A stretch of 58,512 nt of DNA, taken from an uncultured Maribacter sp. Its GTDB lineage: Bacteria; Bacteroidota; Bacteroidia; Flavobacteriales; Flavobacteriaceae. Each line of letters begins with the position of its first letter. Position 1 is the stretch's first letter. The notes beneath the pieces were generated by a model. That model was given only the letters and a program-made list of their open reading frames with translations, had not been told where the DNA came from and searched no databases. Where the stretch lies: positions 1-58,512 of the forward strand of contig CALHVP010000189.1 in assembly GCA_938038975.1 (NCBI GenBank). Direction: 5' to 3'. Both the position numbers and the translations under genes were made by a program. Of the stretch, positions 17,725-27,404 are shown piece by piece.

Positions 17725-17884
17725 AAGCAAGTGAAATTAAAAAGAAATCCCTTAAAATCTTGATAAAAACATAGGCTTTTCGCAATTTTTAACCAATCAT
17801 TAACAGCTACTCAGTGAATAAATTTTCAATTTGCACAACTGTTAAAATAGTAACTGATTTTTACTAAAAAATATAGCTTAGTAC

Positions 17885-18886
17885 ATGGAACAAAATACAC
17901 CAGTAGACATTAGTGCCGTAAATGAGAAAATAGCTCAGGAAAGTGCTTTTATAGATTTGCTTATCATTGAAATGAACAAAGTAATCGTTGGTCAAAAACA
18001 TATGATCGAAAGATTATTGATAGGCCTCTTAGGACAAGGACACATTTTATTAGAAGGTGTTCCAGGACTAGCAAAGACCTTAGCCATTAATACATTATCA
18101 AAAGCAGTTAAAGGTAGTTTTAGTAGGATACAATTTACACCAGATTTACTACCTGCTGACGTTGTAGGCACCATGATATATAATATGAAGGAGAATGACT
18201 TCTCTATTAAAAAGGGTCCTATTTTTGCAAACTTTGTTCTCGCAGATGAGATTAACCGTGCTCCGGCAAAAGTACAATCAGCGCTATTAGAGGCCATGCA
18301 AGAAAAGCAAGTAACTATTGGTGATGAAACCTTTATACTTGACAAGCCATTTTTGGTTATGGCTACTCAAAACCCAGTAGAACAAGAAGGAACATATCCT
18401 TTACCAGAGGCTCAAATTGACCGTTTTATGCTGAAAACGGTAATTGACTACCCAAAGATGAATGAGGAGCAGATGGTGATGCGACAAAATCTTTCCGGGA
18501 AGTTCGAGACAGTTAACCCTGTAGTTTCTATAAAACAAATTTTAAGTGCTCAAGAAGCCGTTCGTGAGGTCTACATGGATGAGAAAATTGAAAAATATAT
18601 ATTAGATATCGTATTTGCTACTAGGTATCCAGAAAAATACAACCTAGAAAGCTTAAAACCTTTAATTAGTTTTGGAGCATCACCTAGAGGAAGTATCAAC
18701 CTTGGTACCGCTGCTAAATGCTATGCGTTTATTAAAAGAAGAGGTTATGTAGTGCCAGAAGACGTTAGAGCAATAGTTCATGATGTACTGCGCCATAGAA
18801 TAGGAATCACCTATGAGGCTGAAGCCGAAAACATTACTTCGGTAGATATTATTAATAAAATTGTAAACGAAATTGAAGTACCATAG
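17885..18886 (+). CDS. MoxR family AAA+ ATPase
   Basis: A 333-residue chaperone-like ATPase with Walker A GVPGLAKT (58-65), Walker B FVLADEIN (117-124) and a sensor motif ATQNPVEQEGTYPLPEAQ near residue 160. MoxR ATPases assemble or activate von Willebrand factor A (VWA) domain proteins. The DUF58 and Bat genes downstream on the same strand are the expected partners. The 90-bp gap to the next gene holds an imperfect inverted repeat. Confidence 0.93.
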   Translation: MEQNTPVDISAVNEKIAQESAFIDLLIIEMNKVIVGQKHMIERLLIGLLGQGHILLEGVPGLAKTLAINTLSKAVKGSFSRIQFTPDLLPADVVGTMIYNMKENDFSIKKGPIFANFVLADEINRAPAKVQSALLEAMQEKQVTIGDETFILDKPFLVMATQNPVEQEGTYPLPEAQIDRFMLKTVIDYPKMNEEQMVMRQNLSGKFETVNPVVSIKQILSAQEAVREVYMDEKIEKYILDIVFATRYPEKYNLESLKPLISFGASPRGSINLGTAAKCYAFIKRRGYVVPEDVRAIVHDVLRHRIGITYEAEAENITSVDIINKIVNEIEVP

Positions 18887-18897
18887 AGCAAAGTTTT

Positions 18898-18966
18898 CAG
18901 TAGGTAGTATTAGTAAGCAACACTGTATTGTCTACGACTGCCAACTGCTACTGAATACTGCTAACT
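18898..18966. repeat. Imperfect inverted repeat (REP-like) in the moxR-DUF58 gap
   Basis: The left arm 18898-18925 (CAGTAGGTAGTATTAGTAAG..) pairs imperfectly with the right arm 18937-18966 (ACTGCCAACTGCTACTGAAT..). The shared core is G(C/T)AGTATT..AGTA..GCA. The CAGTA-rich composition differs from flanking DNA. I saw no second copy in the window, so dispersal in the genome is an inference. Confidence 0.4.
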
Positions 18967-18976
18967 AATATTTAGA

Positions 18977-19843
18977 ATGGATACTAAGGAATTACTCAAA
19001 AAGGTTCGTAAAATAGAGATAAAGACTAGGCGTCTTTCTGACCATATTTTTGGTGGAGAATACCACTCTACGTTTAAGGGACGGGGTATGACTTTTAGTG
19101 AAGTAAGACAATATCAATTTGGAGATGATATTAGAAGTATAGATTGGAATGTTACGGCCAGATACAACGAACCCTATGTAAAAGTATTTGAAGAAGAAAG
19201 AGAACTTACTATGATGCTTTTAGTAGATGTAAGTGGCTCAGAGCTTTTTGGAACTACTAATCAATTTAAAAATGATATAGTTACAGAAATTTCTGCAACG
19301 CTAGCATTTAGTGCGTTACAGAATAATGATAAAATAGGACTCATCTTATTTTCAGATCAAGTAGAGCTTTTTATTCCTCCAAAAAAAGGAAAGACACACG
19401 TGCTTCGTATTATTAGAGAGCTGTTGGAATTTAAGCCTAAAAGCAATAAAACAGATATTGCTCAAGCCTTAAAATATCTAACCAATGTGATGAAGAAAAA
19501 GGCAATTGTCTTTGTCTTGTCTGATTTCATAGCAACTGACTATGAAAGAACGCTAAAAATAACTGGAAATAAGCATGACGTAACAGGGATACGTGTTTAT
19601 GACGAACGGGAACAGCGCATTCCTAACTTGGGAATTGTTCAAATGATGGATGCAGAAACAGGCTCAAAACAATTAGTAAATACCCAGTCTAAAAAAGTAA
19701 GAACTGCTTATGCCAATTTTCATAAGGAGAGCGTAACTTACTTCAAAGAGACGTTTACAAAATCAGGTTGTGGAGTATTGGACTGCCGCGTAGATGAAAG
19801 CTACGTTAAAAAACTACTAGGTTATTTTAAACGAAGAGGATAA
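18977..19843 (+). CDS. DUF58 domain-containing protein
   Basis: A 288-residue protein with the DUF58 signature GEYHSTFKGRGMTFSEVRQY (27-46), GDDIRSIDWNVTAR, and a VWA-like fold with LLVDVSGSE (MIDAS DxSxS) and FVLSDF. It acts with the MoxR ATPase encoded just upstream. Its stop codon shares a base with the next start (TAATG), showing translational coupling to the BatD-like gene. Confidence 0.9.
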   Translation: MDTKELLKKVRKIEIKTRRLSDHIFGGEYHSTFKGRGMTFSEVRQYQFGDDIRSIDWNVTARYNEPYVKVFEEERELTMMLLVDVSGSELFGTTNQFKNDIVTEISATLAFSALQNNDKIGLILFSDQVELFIPPKKGKTHVLRIIRELLEFKPKSNKTDIAQALKYLTNVMKKKAIVFVLSDFIATDYERTLKITGNKHDVTGIRVYDEREQRIPNLGIVQMMDAETGSKQLVNTQSKKVRTAYANFHKESVTYFKETFTKSGCGVLDCRVDESYVKKLLGYFKRRG

Positions 19844-21519
19844 TGCGAGCTAAGATAACTACAACTAACATATTGTCTCAAAGACAAAGTCGTAACAGCA
19901 TCCAAATGATTGGATGTGTGTTAGTACTTATGCTTTTCTTTGGTTTTAATGGGAATGCTCAAACAAAACCTACTATTAAGACGAATGTTGATACCACTTA
20001 CATAAGAATTGGAGAACAGATAAAATGGGAGATAACTGTTGGTATAGATTCTACTGATCAGGTTATTTTTCCTGAAGGTCAAACTTTTTCTCCGTTGGAA
20101 ACAGTAGAAGCCTATGCAACAGACACCACACGAAAGAATGACCGTCTCACATTACAAAAAATCTACGCTCTTACGCAATTTGAATCTGGTACGTACAAAC
20201 TTCCCAGTCAACGCATAGAGATAAACGGAGTTGGGTATTTCACAGATTCTCTACAAATTAATGTAGAAACAATTCCTGTAGATACCTTAGCCCAAAAAAT
20301 GTATGATATTAAACCCCTAATGGTGGTTGATAAAACCAATCCAGATTTATGGAAATATCTTTTAGGAGCAGTTCTAGTTTTATTATTAATAGGCGGACTA
20401 TTTTACTGGTTCGTATTCCGTAAAAAACCATTGACCGAAGAGGAAAAGGTTGCTTTGCTCCCTGCTTATGATCGTGCTCTTTTAGAGCTTAAGCGTTTAG
20501 AAAACTCTAAGTACCTAATCCAAGACGAGTACAAAGAATACTACTCTGAACTTACAGATATCGTTCGTTCTTACCTAGAAGAAGATGCGAACATTTCTGC
20601 TATGGAAAGCACCACAGGCCAATTGATAGAAAAATTAGAGCTGTTAAGTGATTCAGGGGATTTAGAACTAGAAAAAGACACTATTAGTCAGTTTAAAAAT
20701 ATACTGCAAACCGCAGATTTAGTAAAGTTTGCTAAATCAAAACCTTCCATGTCTGTTGCTGAGCAGGATAGGAAAATTGTAGGGCTTATTGTAGAAAAAA
20801 CTCATGAAGCAATTCCAGAACCAACAGAGGAAGAGTTAATGCAGCAAGCAGAATACCAAGAAGAATTAGAGCGAAAAAAGCAAAAGAAAAAACTGATAAT
20901 TGGAATAGCTTCGTTAGCTGCCCTTGTAATTATTGGTACTACCATTGCAGGGTTTCAACTTGGATTTACATATCTAAAAGATACCATAATTGGACACCCT
21001 AGTAAGGAATTACTGGAAGGAAATTGGGTCTCCAGTCGTTATGGATTTCCATCCGTTATTTTAGAAACGCCAAAGGTACTTATTAGAAAAGAAGTAAAAC
21101 TACCGCCAGAAGCAAAGGCGAACATTAACGAGATACAAGCCTTTGAATACAGAAGTGCTATGAGTCTTTTTAGCATTGGCGCTACTTCTATTACTCTTAG
21201 TGAAGAAACAGAAACTGACTTTGCCCAAACCATTGAGCAAATTGTCAAAAATTTTGAAGTTCAAGGAGCCAAGAATATCATTACTAAACAAGAAGACTTT
21301 GTAACCATAAGCGGTGTTAAAGGACTTAAAGTATATGGTAGCGGAAAATTTGCTGTGCCTGGTTCTAAAGATCTAATGAAGGGGAAATATACCATCCTTT
21401 TATTTGGTGGAAAAGGGTTCCAACAATATGTGATTTTATCTTGGAAAGATGATGATACCTATGCCCAAGAAATTGTAGATAGAATATTAACCACGGTTGA
21501 GGTAAAAGCAGAAATTTAG
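19843..21519 (+). CDS. BatD-like protein with extra C-terminal domain
   Basis: A 558-residue protein with a signal sequence (MIGCVLVLMLFFGF around residues 22-35) and a BatD-like beta-rich exported region (45-155). A membrane helix (about 168-190) precedes a cytosolic helical region resembling BatD C-termini (PAYDRALLELKRLE..). A second membrane helix (about 351-375) is followed by a 180-residue domain of unknown type ending KGFQQYVILSWKDDD. That last part loosely resembles a PsbP/DcrB-like fold (inference). The N-terminus before the signal is long; an internal ATG at 19906 is possible. Confidence 0.7.
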   Translation: MRAKITTTNILSQRQSRNSIQMIGCVLVLMLFFGFNGNAQTKPTIKTNVDTTYIRIGEQIKWEITVGIDSTDQVIFPEGQTFSPLETVEAYATDTTRKNDRLTLQKIYALTQFESGTYKLPSQRIEINGVGYFTDSLQINVETIPVDTLAQKMYDIKPLMVVDKTNPDLWKYLLGAVLVLLLIGGLFYWFVFRKKPLTEEEKVALLPAYDRALLELKRLENSKYLIQDEYKEYYSELTDIVRSYLEEDANISAMESTTGQLIEKLELLSDSGDLELEKDTISQFKNILQTADLVKFAKSKPSMSVAEQDRKIVGLIVEKTHEAIPEPTEEELMQQAEYQEELERKKQKKKLIIGIASLAALVIIGTTIAGFQLGFTYLKDTIIGHPSKELLEGNWVSSRYGFPSVILETPKVLIRKEVKLPPEAKANINEIQAFEYRSAMSLFSIGATSITLSEETETDFAQTIEQIVKNFEVQGAKNIITKQEDFVTISGVKGLKVYGSGKFAVPGSKDLMKGKYTILLFGGKGFQQYVILSWKDDDTYAQEIVDRILTTVEVKAEI

Positions 21520-22518
21520 ATGTTAGAGAATATAACGTTCGCAAATCCAGATTTCTTTTGGCTGTTTCTATTACTGCCATTTGCTATCCTATGGTATATT
21601 TTTAAACAGAAAGAAGAAACGGCTTCCTTAAGAATATCTAGCTTAAAAGGATTTAGTTATGCTAGTTTTTTACCTAAGCTTAAACCCATTTTATTTGCTT
21701 TTCGTCTACTTGCCCTTGGCGCTATTATCGTTGCTATGGCAAGACCTCAAACAGAGGATATCTCCACAAGAACTAAAACCACCAAGGGAATAGATATCGT
21801 TATGGCAATAGATGTTTCTTCTAGTATGCTGGCAAGAGATCTTAAGCCTAACAGATTAGCAGCTCTTAAAAAGGTTGCAGCGGATTTTATAAAAAAAAGA
21901 CCAAACGACCGTATTGGCTTGGTTGCTTACGCAGGTGAAGGATATACCAAAACACCAATTACTACAGATAAAACTATAGTACTAAACTCACTTCGAGAAA
22001 TAACTTATGGTCAATTAGAGGATGGTACTGCAATTGGAATGGGCTTAGCTACCTCTGTAAACAGACTAAAAGAAAGTAAAGCAAAAAGTAAAATTATTAT
22101 TCTTTTAACGGACGGTGTCAATAATTCTGGCTTTATTGAACCTCAAACCGCTGCAGAACTAGCTGTAGAATATGGAATAAAGACCTATACTATTGGCCTT
22201 GGAACAAATGGGAATGCGTTATCACCAATAGCCTACAATGCAGATGGGTCTTTTAGATACGGTGCAAGGCAAGTAGAGATAGACGAAGAGTTATTAAAAG
22301 AAATTGCGAATGCTACTGGCGGTAAATATTTTAGGGCTACCAATAACGAAACTCTAGAAGAAATTTATGATGAAATTAATAAGTTAGAAAAAACAGAAAT
22401 AGAAGAGTTTAAATACTACCGCTACGAAGAACGGTATAGACCTTGGATATGGCTAGCAGGTGTGCTCCTTTTATTAGAATGGGTATTACGAAATACGGTA
22501 TTTAGAAGCTTTGTTTAA
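21520..22518 (+). CDS. batA: BatA: VWA-domain membrane protein
   Basis: A 332-residue protein with two N-terminal membrane helices (about 10-28 and 55-73), a von Willebrand A domain with intact MIDAS (Asp98-Ser100-Ser102 in AIDVSSSM) and LLTDGVNNSG, and a C-terminal membrane helix (about 308-325). The Bat genes were first linked to aerotolerance in Bacteroides fragilis. The ATG directly abuts the preceding stop. Confidence 0.92.
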   Translation: MLENITFANPDFFWLFLLLPFAILWYIFKQKEETASLRISSLKGFSYASFLPKLKPILFAFRLLALGAIIVAMARPQTEDISTRTKTTKGIDIVMAIDVSSSMLARDLKPNRLAALKKVAADFIKKRPNDRIGLVAYAGEGYTKTPITTDKTIVLNSLREITYGQLEDGTAIGMGLATSVNRLKESKAKSKIIILLTDGVNNSGFIEPQTAAELAVEYGIKTYTIGLGTNGNALSPIAYNADGSFRYGARQVEIDEELLKEIANATGGKYFRATNNETLEEIYDEINKLEKTEIEEFKYYRYEERYRPWIWLAGVLLLLEWVLRNTVFRSFV

Positions 22519-22521
22519 ATT

Positions 22522-23568
22522 ATGATACAGTTCGACGAAAAAATATATTTTTATTTGCTGTTCATCATCCCGGTGATCATAATCCTATTTGTGCTTTTAC
22601 TAATTTGGAAAAAGCGAATTCAAAAGAAGTTTGCAAATTATGAACTTTTAAAAAGACTTACTCCAAATCGCTCTCAAAACAAAGCTACATTTAAGGTCAT
22701 CATTTTTCTTTTAGCATTAACCGCATTAATAGTTGGATTGGTAAATCCAAAAATTGGTACGAAGCTAGAAACTGTAAAAAGAGAAGGAGTAGATATTGTA
22801 TTTGCAGTAGATGTATCTAAGAGTATGTTAGCCGAGGATATTGCACCAAATAGGATTGAAAAAGCTAAGAGATTAGTTTCGGAAATTATAAACCAACTAG
22901 CAAGTGACCGTATTGGTATTATAGCATATGCAGGGCAAGCATTTCCTCAATTACCAATTACAACAGATTACGGAGCGGCTAAAATGTTTTTGCAAAGCAT
23001 GAATACTGACATGTTAAGCTCACAGGGCACAGCCATAAATGAAGCTATAGAATTAGCTACTACATTTTATGATGATGAAGAACAGACCAACAGAGTGTTA
23101 TTTATCATATCAGACGGTGAAGATCATTCCGAAGGAACAACTTTAAGTGCAGTAGAAGACGCCGTAGAGGAAGGTATTCAAATTTACACTATTGGTGTAG
23201 GCAAATCAAAAGGCGCACCTATTCCTTTAAAAAGAAACGGTATACTTGAAAGTCTAAAAAAAGATTCACAAGGAGAAGTAGTAATAACAAAATTGAATGA
23301 AAAAGTTCTTGTAGATATTTCTGATGAGGGTAACGGCAAATATATTGATGGGTCCAATACAGATGAAGCTGTTGAAATTATAAAAGAGGAGCTGCTACAA
23401 ATGGATAAAAAAGAGTTTGAGGCAAAACAGTTTGCAGAGTATAAAGACCAATTTCAATGGTTTCTAGGAGCCGGGCTTTTACTTCTATTCTTGGATGTAT
23501 TTATCTTAGATAGAAAAACCAAATGGTTGAAAAAATTAAATTTGTTTAACGAAAAACAGATAGACTAA
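22522..23568 (+). CDS. batB: BatB: VWA-domain membrane protein
   Basis: A 348-residue paralogue of BatA. It has N-terminal helices (about 9-28 and 56-73), a VWA domain with MIDAS Asp97-Ser99-Ser101 in VDVSKSM, FIISDGEDHSEG, and a C-terminal helix near 315-332. It lies 3 nt after batA and 1 nt before batC. BatA and BatB are thought to interact in the membrane and be acted on by MoxR. Confidence 0.92.
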   Translation: MIQFDEKIYFYLLFIIPVIIILFVLLLIWKKRIQKKFANYELLKRLTPNRSQNKATFKVIIFLLALTALIVGLVNPKIGTKLETVKREGVDIVFAVDVSKSMLAEDIAPNRIEKAKRLVSEIINQLASDRIGIIAYAGQAFPQLPITTDYGAAKMFLQSMNTDMLSSQGTAINEAIELATTFYDDEEQTNRVLFIISDGEDHSEGTTLSAVEDAVEEGIQIYTIGVGKSKGAPIPLKRNGILESLKKDSQGEVVITKLNEKVLVDISDEGNGKYIDGSNTDEAVEIIKEELLQMDKKEFEAKQFAEYKDQFQWFLGAGLLLLFLDVFILDRKTKWLKKLNLFNEKQID

Positions 23569-23569
23569 T

Positions 23570-24424
23570 ATGAAAAAAACACTATTTATTCTTCTGACGT
23601 TTTTCGTAGGCACATCTTTGTTTGCCCAGGAAGAAGACTTAAAAGCGAAGGAAAAAAGTCTAAAAACTTCTAAAAACTATACTTGGGAAGCAAATAAAAA
23701 ACTATCTGAAGATGATTTTATTTCTGCCGAGGCGGACTACAGAATAGCAATATCCGAAAGTGCCGAAAATGCTGCAGCTCCATTTAATTTAGGAAACGCG
23801 TACTATAACAAAGAAACGTATAGTGAAGCTTTTGATAGATTCAAAGAGGCCGGAGAAACTGCTTCTTCTAAAGGAGATAAGCATAATGCCTACCATAACA
23901 TGGGTAATGTTTTTATGAAGCGCAAAGATTACGCCCAAGCTGTAGAAGCTTATAAAGAAGCCCTTAGAAATGATCCTACAGACGAAGAAACGCGCTATAA
24001 CCTTGCTTTAGCGAAGGAGCTTTTGAAAAAAGACGAAGAAAACAAAGATCAAAACCAAGACGATCAGGACAAGAAGGATGAAGAGGATAAAAAAGATGAA
24101 GATAAGAAAGACGAGGGCGATAACAAGGATGATCAAAACCAGGATAAAAAAGACGAAGGAGACAAAGGTGATGAAGGTGATGAAGGAGACGAAAAGAAAG
24201 ATGAAAATAAAGAAGGAGACGGTGATGAGAAAAAAGAGCAAAACAAAAAGCCTGAGCAAGGAGACAATCCTCAAGACCAGCCAAAGCCTAGACCAAATCA
24301 ACTCTCCAAACAGCAAGTAGAAAATCTGTTGCGAGCAATGCAAAATGCGGAGAAAAAAGTAAAGGAAAAAATTGATGCCAAAAAAGTGCAAGGAGCAAAA
24401 GTAAAAACAGAAAAGGACTGGTAA
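23570..24424 (+). CDS. batC: BatC: TPR protein with charged low-complexity region
   Basis: A 284-residue exported protein with a signal peptide (1-20, ending LFAQ). TPR repeats span about 38-150 (NLGNAYYNKETYSEAFDRFK and HNMGNVFMKRKDYAQAVEAY). A highly charged Asp/Lys/Glu/Gly/Gln stretch runs at about 153-240, then a Lys-rich C-terminus. The tract is almost free of hydrophobics and produces long spurious frames on both strands. It probably serves as a disordered linker. The gene is tightly spaced within the Bat operon. Confidence 0.88.
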   Translation: MKKTLFILLTFFVGTSLFAQEEDLKAKEKSLKTSKNYTWEANKKLSEDDFISAEADYRIAISESAENAAAPFNLGNAYYNKETYSEAFDRFKEAGETASSKGDKHNAYHNMGNVFMKRKDYAQAVEAYKEALRNDPTDEETRYNLALAKELLKKDEENKDQNQDDQDKKDEEDKKDEDKKDEGDNKDDQNQDKKDEGDKGDEGDEGDEKKDENKEGDGDEKKEQNKKPEQGDNPQDQPKPRPNQLSKQQVENLLRAMQNAEKKVKEKIDAKKVQGAKVKTEKDW

Positions 24425-24431
24425 TAACTTT

Positions 24432-26210
24432 ATGAATTATAAAAAATTATTCATTTTCGTTTCTTTCATCCTATTCGCCTTTCTAGTAAAGGCGCAGGAT
24501 AATAGTGCTGTAACTTTTGAGATGAAGCTAAGTAAATCTAAGCTTGGTCTTAATGAACGTTTACGGGTAGATTTTATGATGAACAAGGATGGTGATAATT
24601 TTGACCCACCTAACTTTAATGGTTTTCGTGTTCTCATGGGACCTTCACAATCTATTAGTTCCTCATGGGTTAATGGTGTACGTAGTTATTCTAAAACCTA
24701 TTCATATACTTTAGCTCCAACAGCAAAAGGAACATTTAGAATCAACCAAGCTACTATTGTTATAGATGGTAAAATTTATAAATCATTAGCGGAGAATATT
24801 GTGGTTACTGCGGCTGTAGACAAACCAAGCGACCAAATGACTGCGGATGATGTAGCGGATGAAAACCTACATTTGGTTGCAGAAGTCTCCAAAACAAATC
24901 CATATTTAAATGAAGCAATTACTGTAGTATATAAACTATATGTAAGTCCTTCGATTAGCGTGTCAAACTATCAACCGTTAGACAATCCTACTTATAATAA
25001 TTTCTGGAGTCAAGATATCAAGGTAACAAGCCTTAATGCCCAAAACGGCACGTACAAAGGAAAACCTTACCGTTATGTAATATTAAAAAGAGTTGTTTTA
25101 TATCCACAAAAATCTGGTAAGCTAGAAATTGAACCACTTTCATTAGATGTCACTGTAGATGTACCAACAAACAAACGTGACTTTTTTGGAGGCCGTGTTT
25201 ACGCGCAAACAAACAAGACAGTATCTGCTGGTAATCGTACGATAAATGTAAAAGAATTACCCCTAAAAAATCAGCCTCCAAGCTTCAATGGTGCTGTTGG
25301 AGAGTTTGATTTTGTAGTGAAAACTAGCAAAAACAGTCTAAATGCCTCAGAATCCTTACAAGCAACTGTAGAAGTAAATGGAAAAGGTAATCTAAAGTTA
25401 TTTAAACTACCTGAATTGGACCTTCCTAGCTCGTTAGAGGTATATGAACCAGAATTTACAGAAGCCGTTCGTACCAACCTTGCTGGTATGCAGGGGAAAG
25501 TAAGTAACAGTTATACTGTTGTTCCTGCGTTTAGAGGTAAATACCCATTACCATCTATTCCTTTTAGCTTTTTTAATCCCAAAAAGGGAACCTATACCAC
25601 GCTTAACTCTGAAGAAATTGTAGTTAATGTTTTAGAAGGACCTAATAACTCAGCAAATACTGGACTTGCATCTAATGGCACAAACAAACAAACTGTAATT
25701 GCTGCTAACAATCAATTTAATTTTATAAAGCTTGATGCTAATCTTAGTGCAGTTGGCGAAAACTATTTCTTTAAATCAAACCTATTTTATCTTCTTCTTT
25801 TAGTTCCTCTAATATTTATTCCAATAGCTATTCTATTCCGTAAAAAAAGAGAAGAAATTGCAAGTGATGTAGTTGGAAATAAAGTTAGAAAAGCAAATAG
25901 ATTAGCTAGAAAATATCTTTCTAAAGCAAAGAAAGAATTAGGTAATAAAGAATCCTTTTATGTGGCTCTAGAAAAAGCGCTACATAATTACCTAAAGGCC
26001 AAATTAAAGATAGAGACCTCAGAATTCAGTAAAGACAAGATTTCTGAGTTATTAAGGAAAAAAAACATAGAAGACCATACAGTAAATGGCTTTCTAGATG
26101 TACTAAAGAACTGTGAAGCAGCAAGATATAGTCCTTTTTCAAATGTTCAAATGCAACAGGACTACGAAAAAGCAGGTGAAATAATATCATTAATAGACAA
26201 GCAATTATAA
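24432..26210 (+). CDS. batD: BatD family protein
   Basis: A 592-residue exported protein with a signal peptide (to about residue 21, ending LVKAQ). Repeated beta-rich oxygen-tolerance (BatD) domains include GPSQSISSSWVNG and VVLYPQKSGKLEIEPL. A membrane helix lies near 449-467 and a helical cytosolic tail follows. This is the canonical BatD of the operon; the protein at 19843 is a second, divergent relative. It lies 7 nt after batC and 1 nt before batE. Confidence 0.9.
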   Translation: MNYKKLFIFVSFILFAFLVKAQDNSAVTFEMKLSKSKLGLNERLRVDFMMNKDGDNFDPPNFNGFRVLMGPSQSISSSWVNGVRSYSKTYSYTLAPTAKGTFRINQATIVIDGKIYKSLAENIVVTAAVDKPSDQMTADDVADENLHLVAEVSKTNPYLNEAITVVYKLYVSPSISVSNYQPLDNPTYNNFWSQDIKVTSLNAQNGTYKGKPYRYVILKRVVLYPQKSGKLEIEPLSLDVTVDVPTNKRDFFGGRVYAQTNKTVSAGNRTINVKELPLKNQPPSFNGAVGEFDFVVKTSKNSLNASESLQATVEVNGKGNLKLFKLPELDLPSSLEVYEPEFTEAVRTNLAGMQGKVSNSYTVVPAFRGKYPLPSIPFSFFNPKKGTYTTLNSEEIVVNVLEGPNNSANTGLASNGTNKQTVIAANNQFNFIKLDANLSAVGENYFFKSNLFYLLLLVPLIFIPIAILFRKKREEIASDVVGNKVRKANRLARKYLSKAKKELGNKESFYVALEKALHNYLKAKLKIETSEFSKDKISELLRKKNIEDHTVNGFLDVLKNCEAARYSPFSNVQMQQDYEKAGEIISLIDKQL

Positions 26211-26211
26211 T

Positions 26212-26973
26212 ATGGTGAAAAATTCTATCGTCATTATCATTTTCTTGTTTTGCCTATTAGGTAGCGCACAGAAAGACTCTAATTTTGAAAAAGCCACTAC
26301 GGCCTATAATGAAGGTGCATTTAGTGAGGCAATAGACCTTTATGTAGCGATTTTGGAAGATGGTCAGCATTCAGCTGCCTTATACTATAATTTAGGAAAT
26401 TCCTACTATAAGCTAAATGACATTCCAAACAGTATCTATTATTATGAAAAAGCACTTCTACTGTCACCTAAAGACCCTGAAATATTGAATAACTTGGGTT
26501 ATGCACAACAAATGACCTTAGATGCTATTGACACAATGCCAGAAACCGGTTTGTCAAAGTTTTATAAAAGTATTCTCCATACGTTTACTTTTGACCAATG
26601 GGCCTATATGGGTGTTGCGTTTATTTGCCTCTTTGTATTTTTTTACATTCTGTTTTATTATTCTGAATACTCATCTAGGAAAAGATGGGCTTTTATTTGC
26701 AGTACCACTTCTCTAATAATTGCTATTGTTAGCGTTGCTTTTGCATTTATAACTTTTAATGATTTTAAAGCAAATAAGCCAGCTATTATTTTCACGGACG
26801 AAATTGAAATACAAGCAGAGCCAAATACATCTAGCGATACGGTTTTTGTGCTTCATGCAGGAACGAAAGTAAACGTCTTAGAGGAGCTAAAAGACTGGAA
26901 AAAAATTAGAATTATTGATGGCAAAACTGGCTGGATTCCATCTAATAATCTTAAACTGCTTAAAGATTTTTAA
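26212..26973 (+). CDS. batE: BatE: TPR plus SH3-like protein
   Basis: A 253-residue protein with a signal peptide (to about 19) and TPR repeats (YNLGNSYYKLNDIPNSIYYY near 60-80). Two membrane helices follow (about 130-150 and 160-180). A C-terminal SH3-like domain contains AEPNTSSDTVFVLHAGTKVN and GKTGWIPSNNLKLL. It is the last gene of the Bat operon. A TATCTTTG promoter element follows 34 nt downstream for the next gene. Confidence 0.88.
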   Translation: MVKNSIVIIIFLFCLLGSAQKDSNFEKATTAYNEGAFSEAIDLYVAILEDGQHSAALYYNLGNSYYKLNDIPNSIYYYEKALLLSPKDPEILNNLGYAQQMTLDAIDTMPETGLSKFYKSILHTFTFDQWAYMGVAFICLFVFFYILFYYSEYSSRKRWAFICSTTSLIIAIVSVAFAFITFNDFKANKPAIIFTDEIEIQAEPNTSSDTVFVLHAGTKVNVLEELKDWKKIRIIDGKTGWIPSNNLKLLKDF

Positions 26974-27006
26974 AATATCTTTAACATAAAACAACAGTAA
27001 TACTAT

Positions 27007-27014
27007 TATCTTTG
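27007..27014 (+). promoter_or_regulatory. -7 element TATCTTTG before the 100-aa small protein
   Basis: A perfect TAnnTTTG match 19 nt before the TTG start at 27034. A weak TTTA near 26981 could serve as the -33 element. Confidence 0.5.
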
Positions 27015-27033
27015 TTTTCATTAAAATAGTTTA

Positions 27034-27336
27034 TTGAAAGCATTAATATCTTTTATATCATCACTTCTCTTAACAGCGTTTCTTTTGGCGCCTAGTATTC
27101 TTATAATTGAGAATGACCAAAATATTTTTGGTATTGAACTTAGCGAGGATGAAAAAAACAAGGAAGAAAAAAAAGAGCTTTGTGAGGATGACTTCTTACT
27201 AGATAATTATTTTCAAAAATTTAAACTCACTCAAGATAGCTCGTTAAACTCTACCCTTGCTCTAATTGTATATTTAGATAAAAGCTACACAAACACGCTT
27301 GAAATTTTTCTTCCTCCACCTAAATCATTTAGTTAG
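27034..27336 (+). CDS. Small exported or membrane protein, 100 aa (TTG start)
   Basis: The first codon is TTG. The N-terminus KALISFISSLLLTAFLLAPS is a signal or anchor sequence. A short acidic/lysine stretch (about 38-52) and a tail ending TLEIFLPPPKSFS follow. No ATG is available that keeps the signal. It has its own -7 promoter element and stands directly before the SulP gene, 68 nt away, so it may be co-transcribed. I do not recognise the family. Confidence 0.55.
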   Translation: MKALISFISSLLLTAFLLAPSILIIENDQNIFGIELSEDEKNKEEKKELCEDDFLLDNYFQKFKLTQDSSLNSTLALIVYLDKSYTNTLEIFLPPPKSFS

Positions 27337-27404
27337 ATTATCTTAAGTTCTAAATAGTTACTATTCATCCTTCAATAACCACTGAAGGAATAAATCATTA
27401 CATT

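Noticed and set aside
23976-24391. Long open frames antisense to and overlapping the batC low-complexity region
   Set aside because: They are by-products of the repetitive GAx/AAx codons of the charged tract and have no start context or domain.
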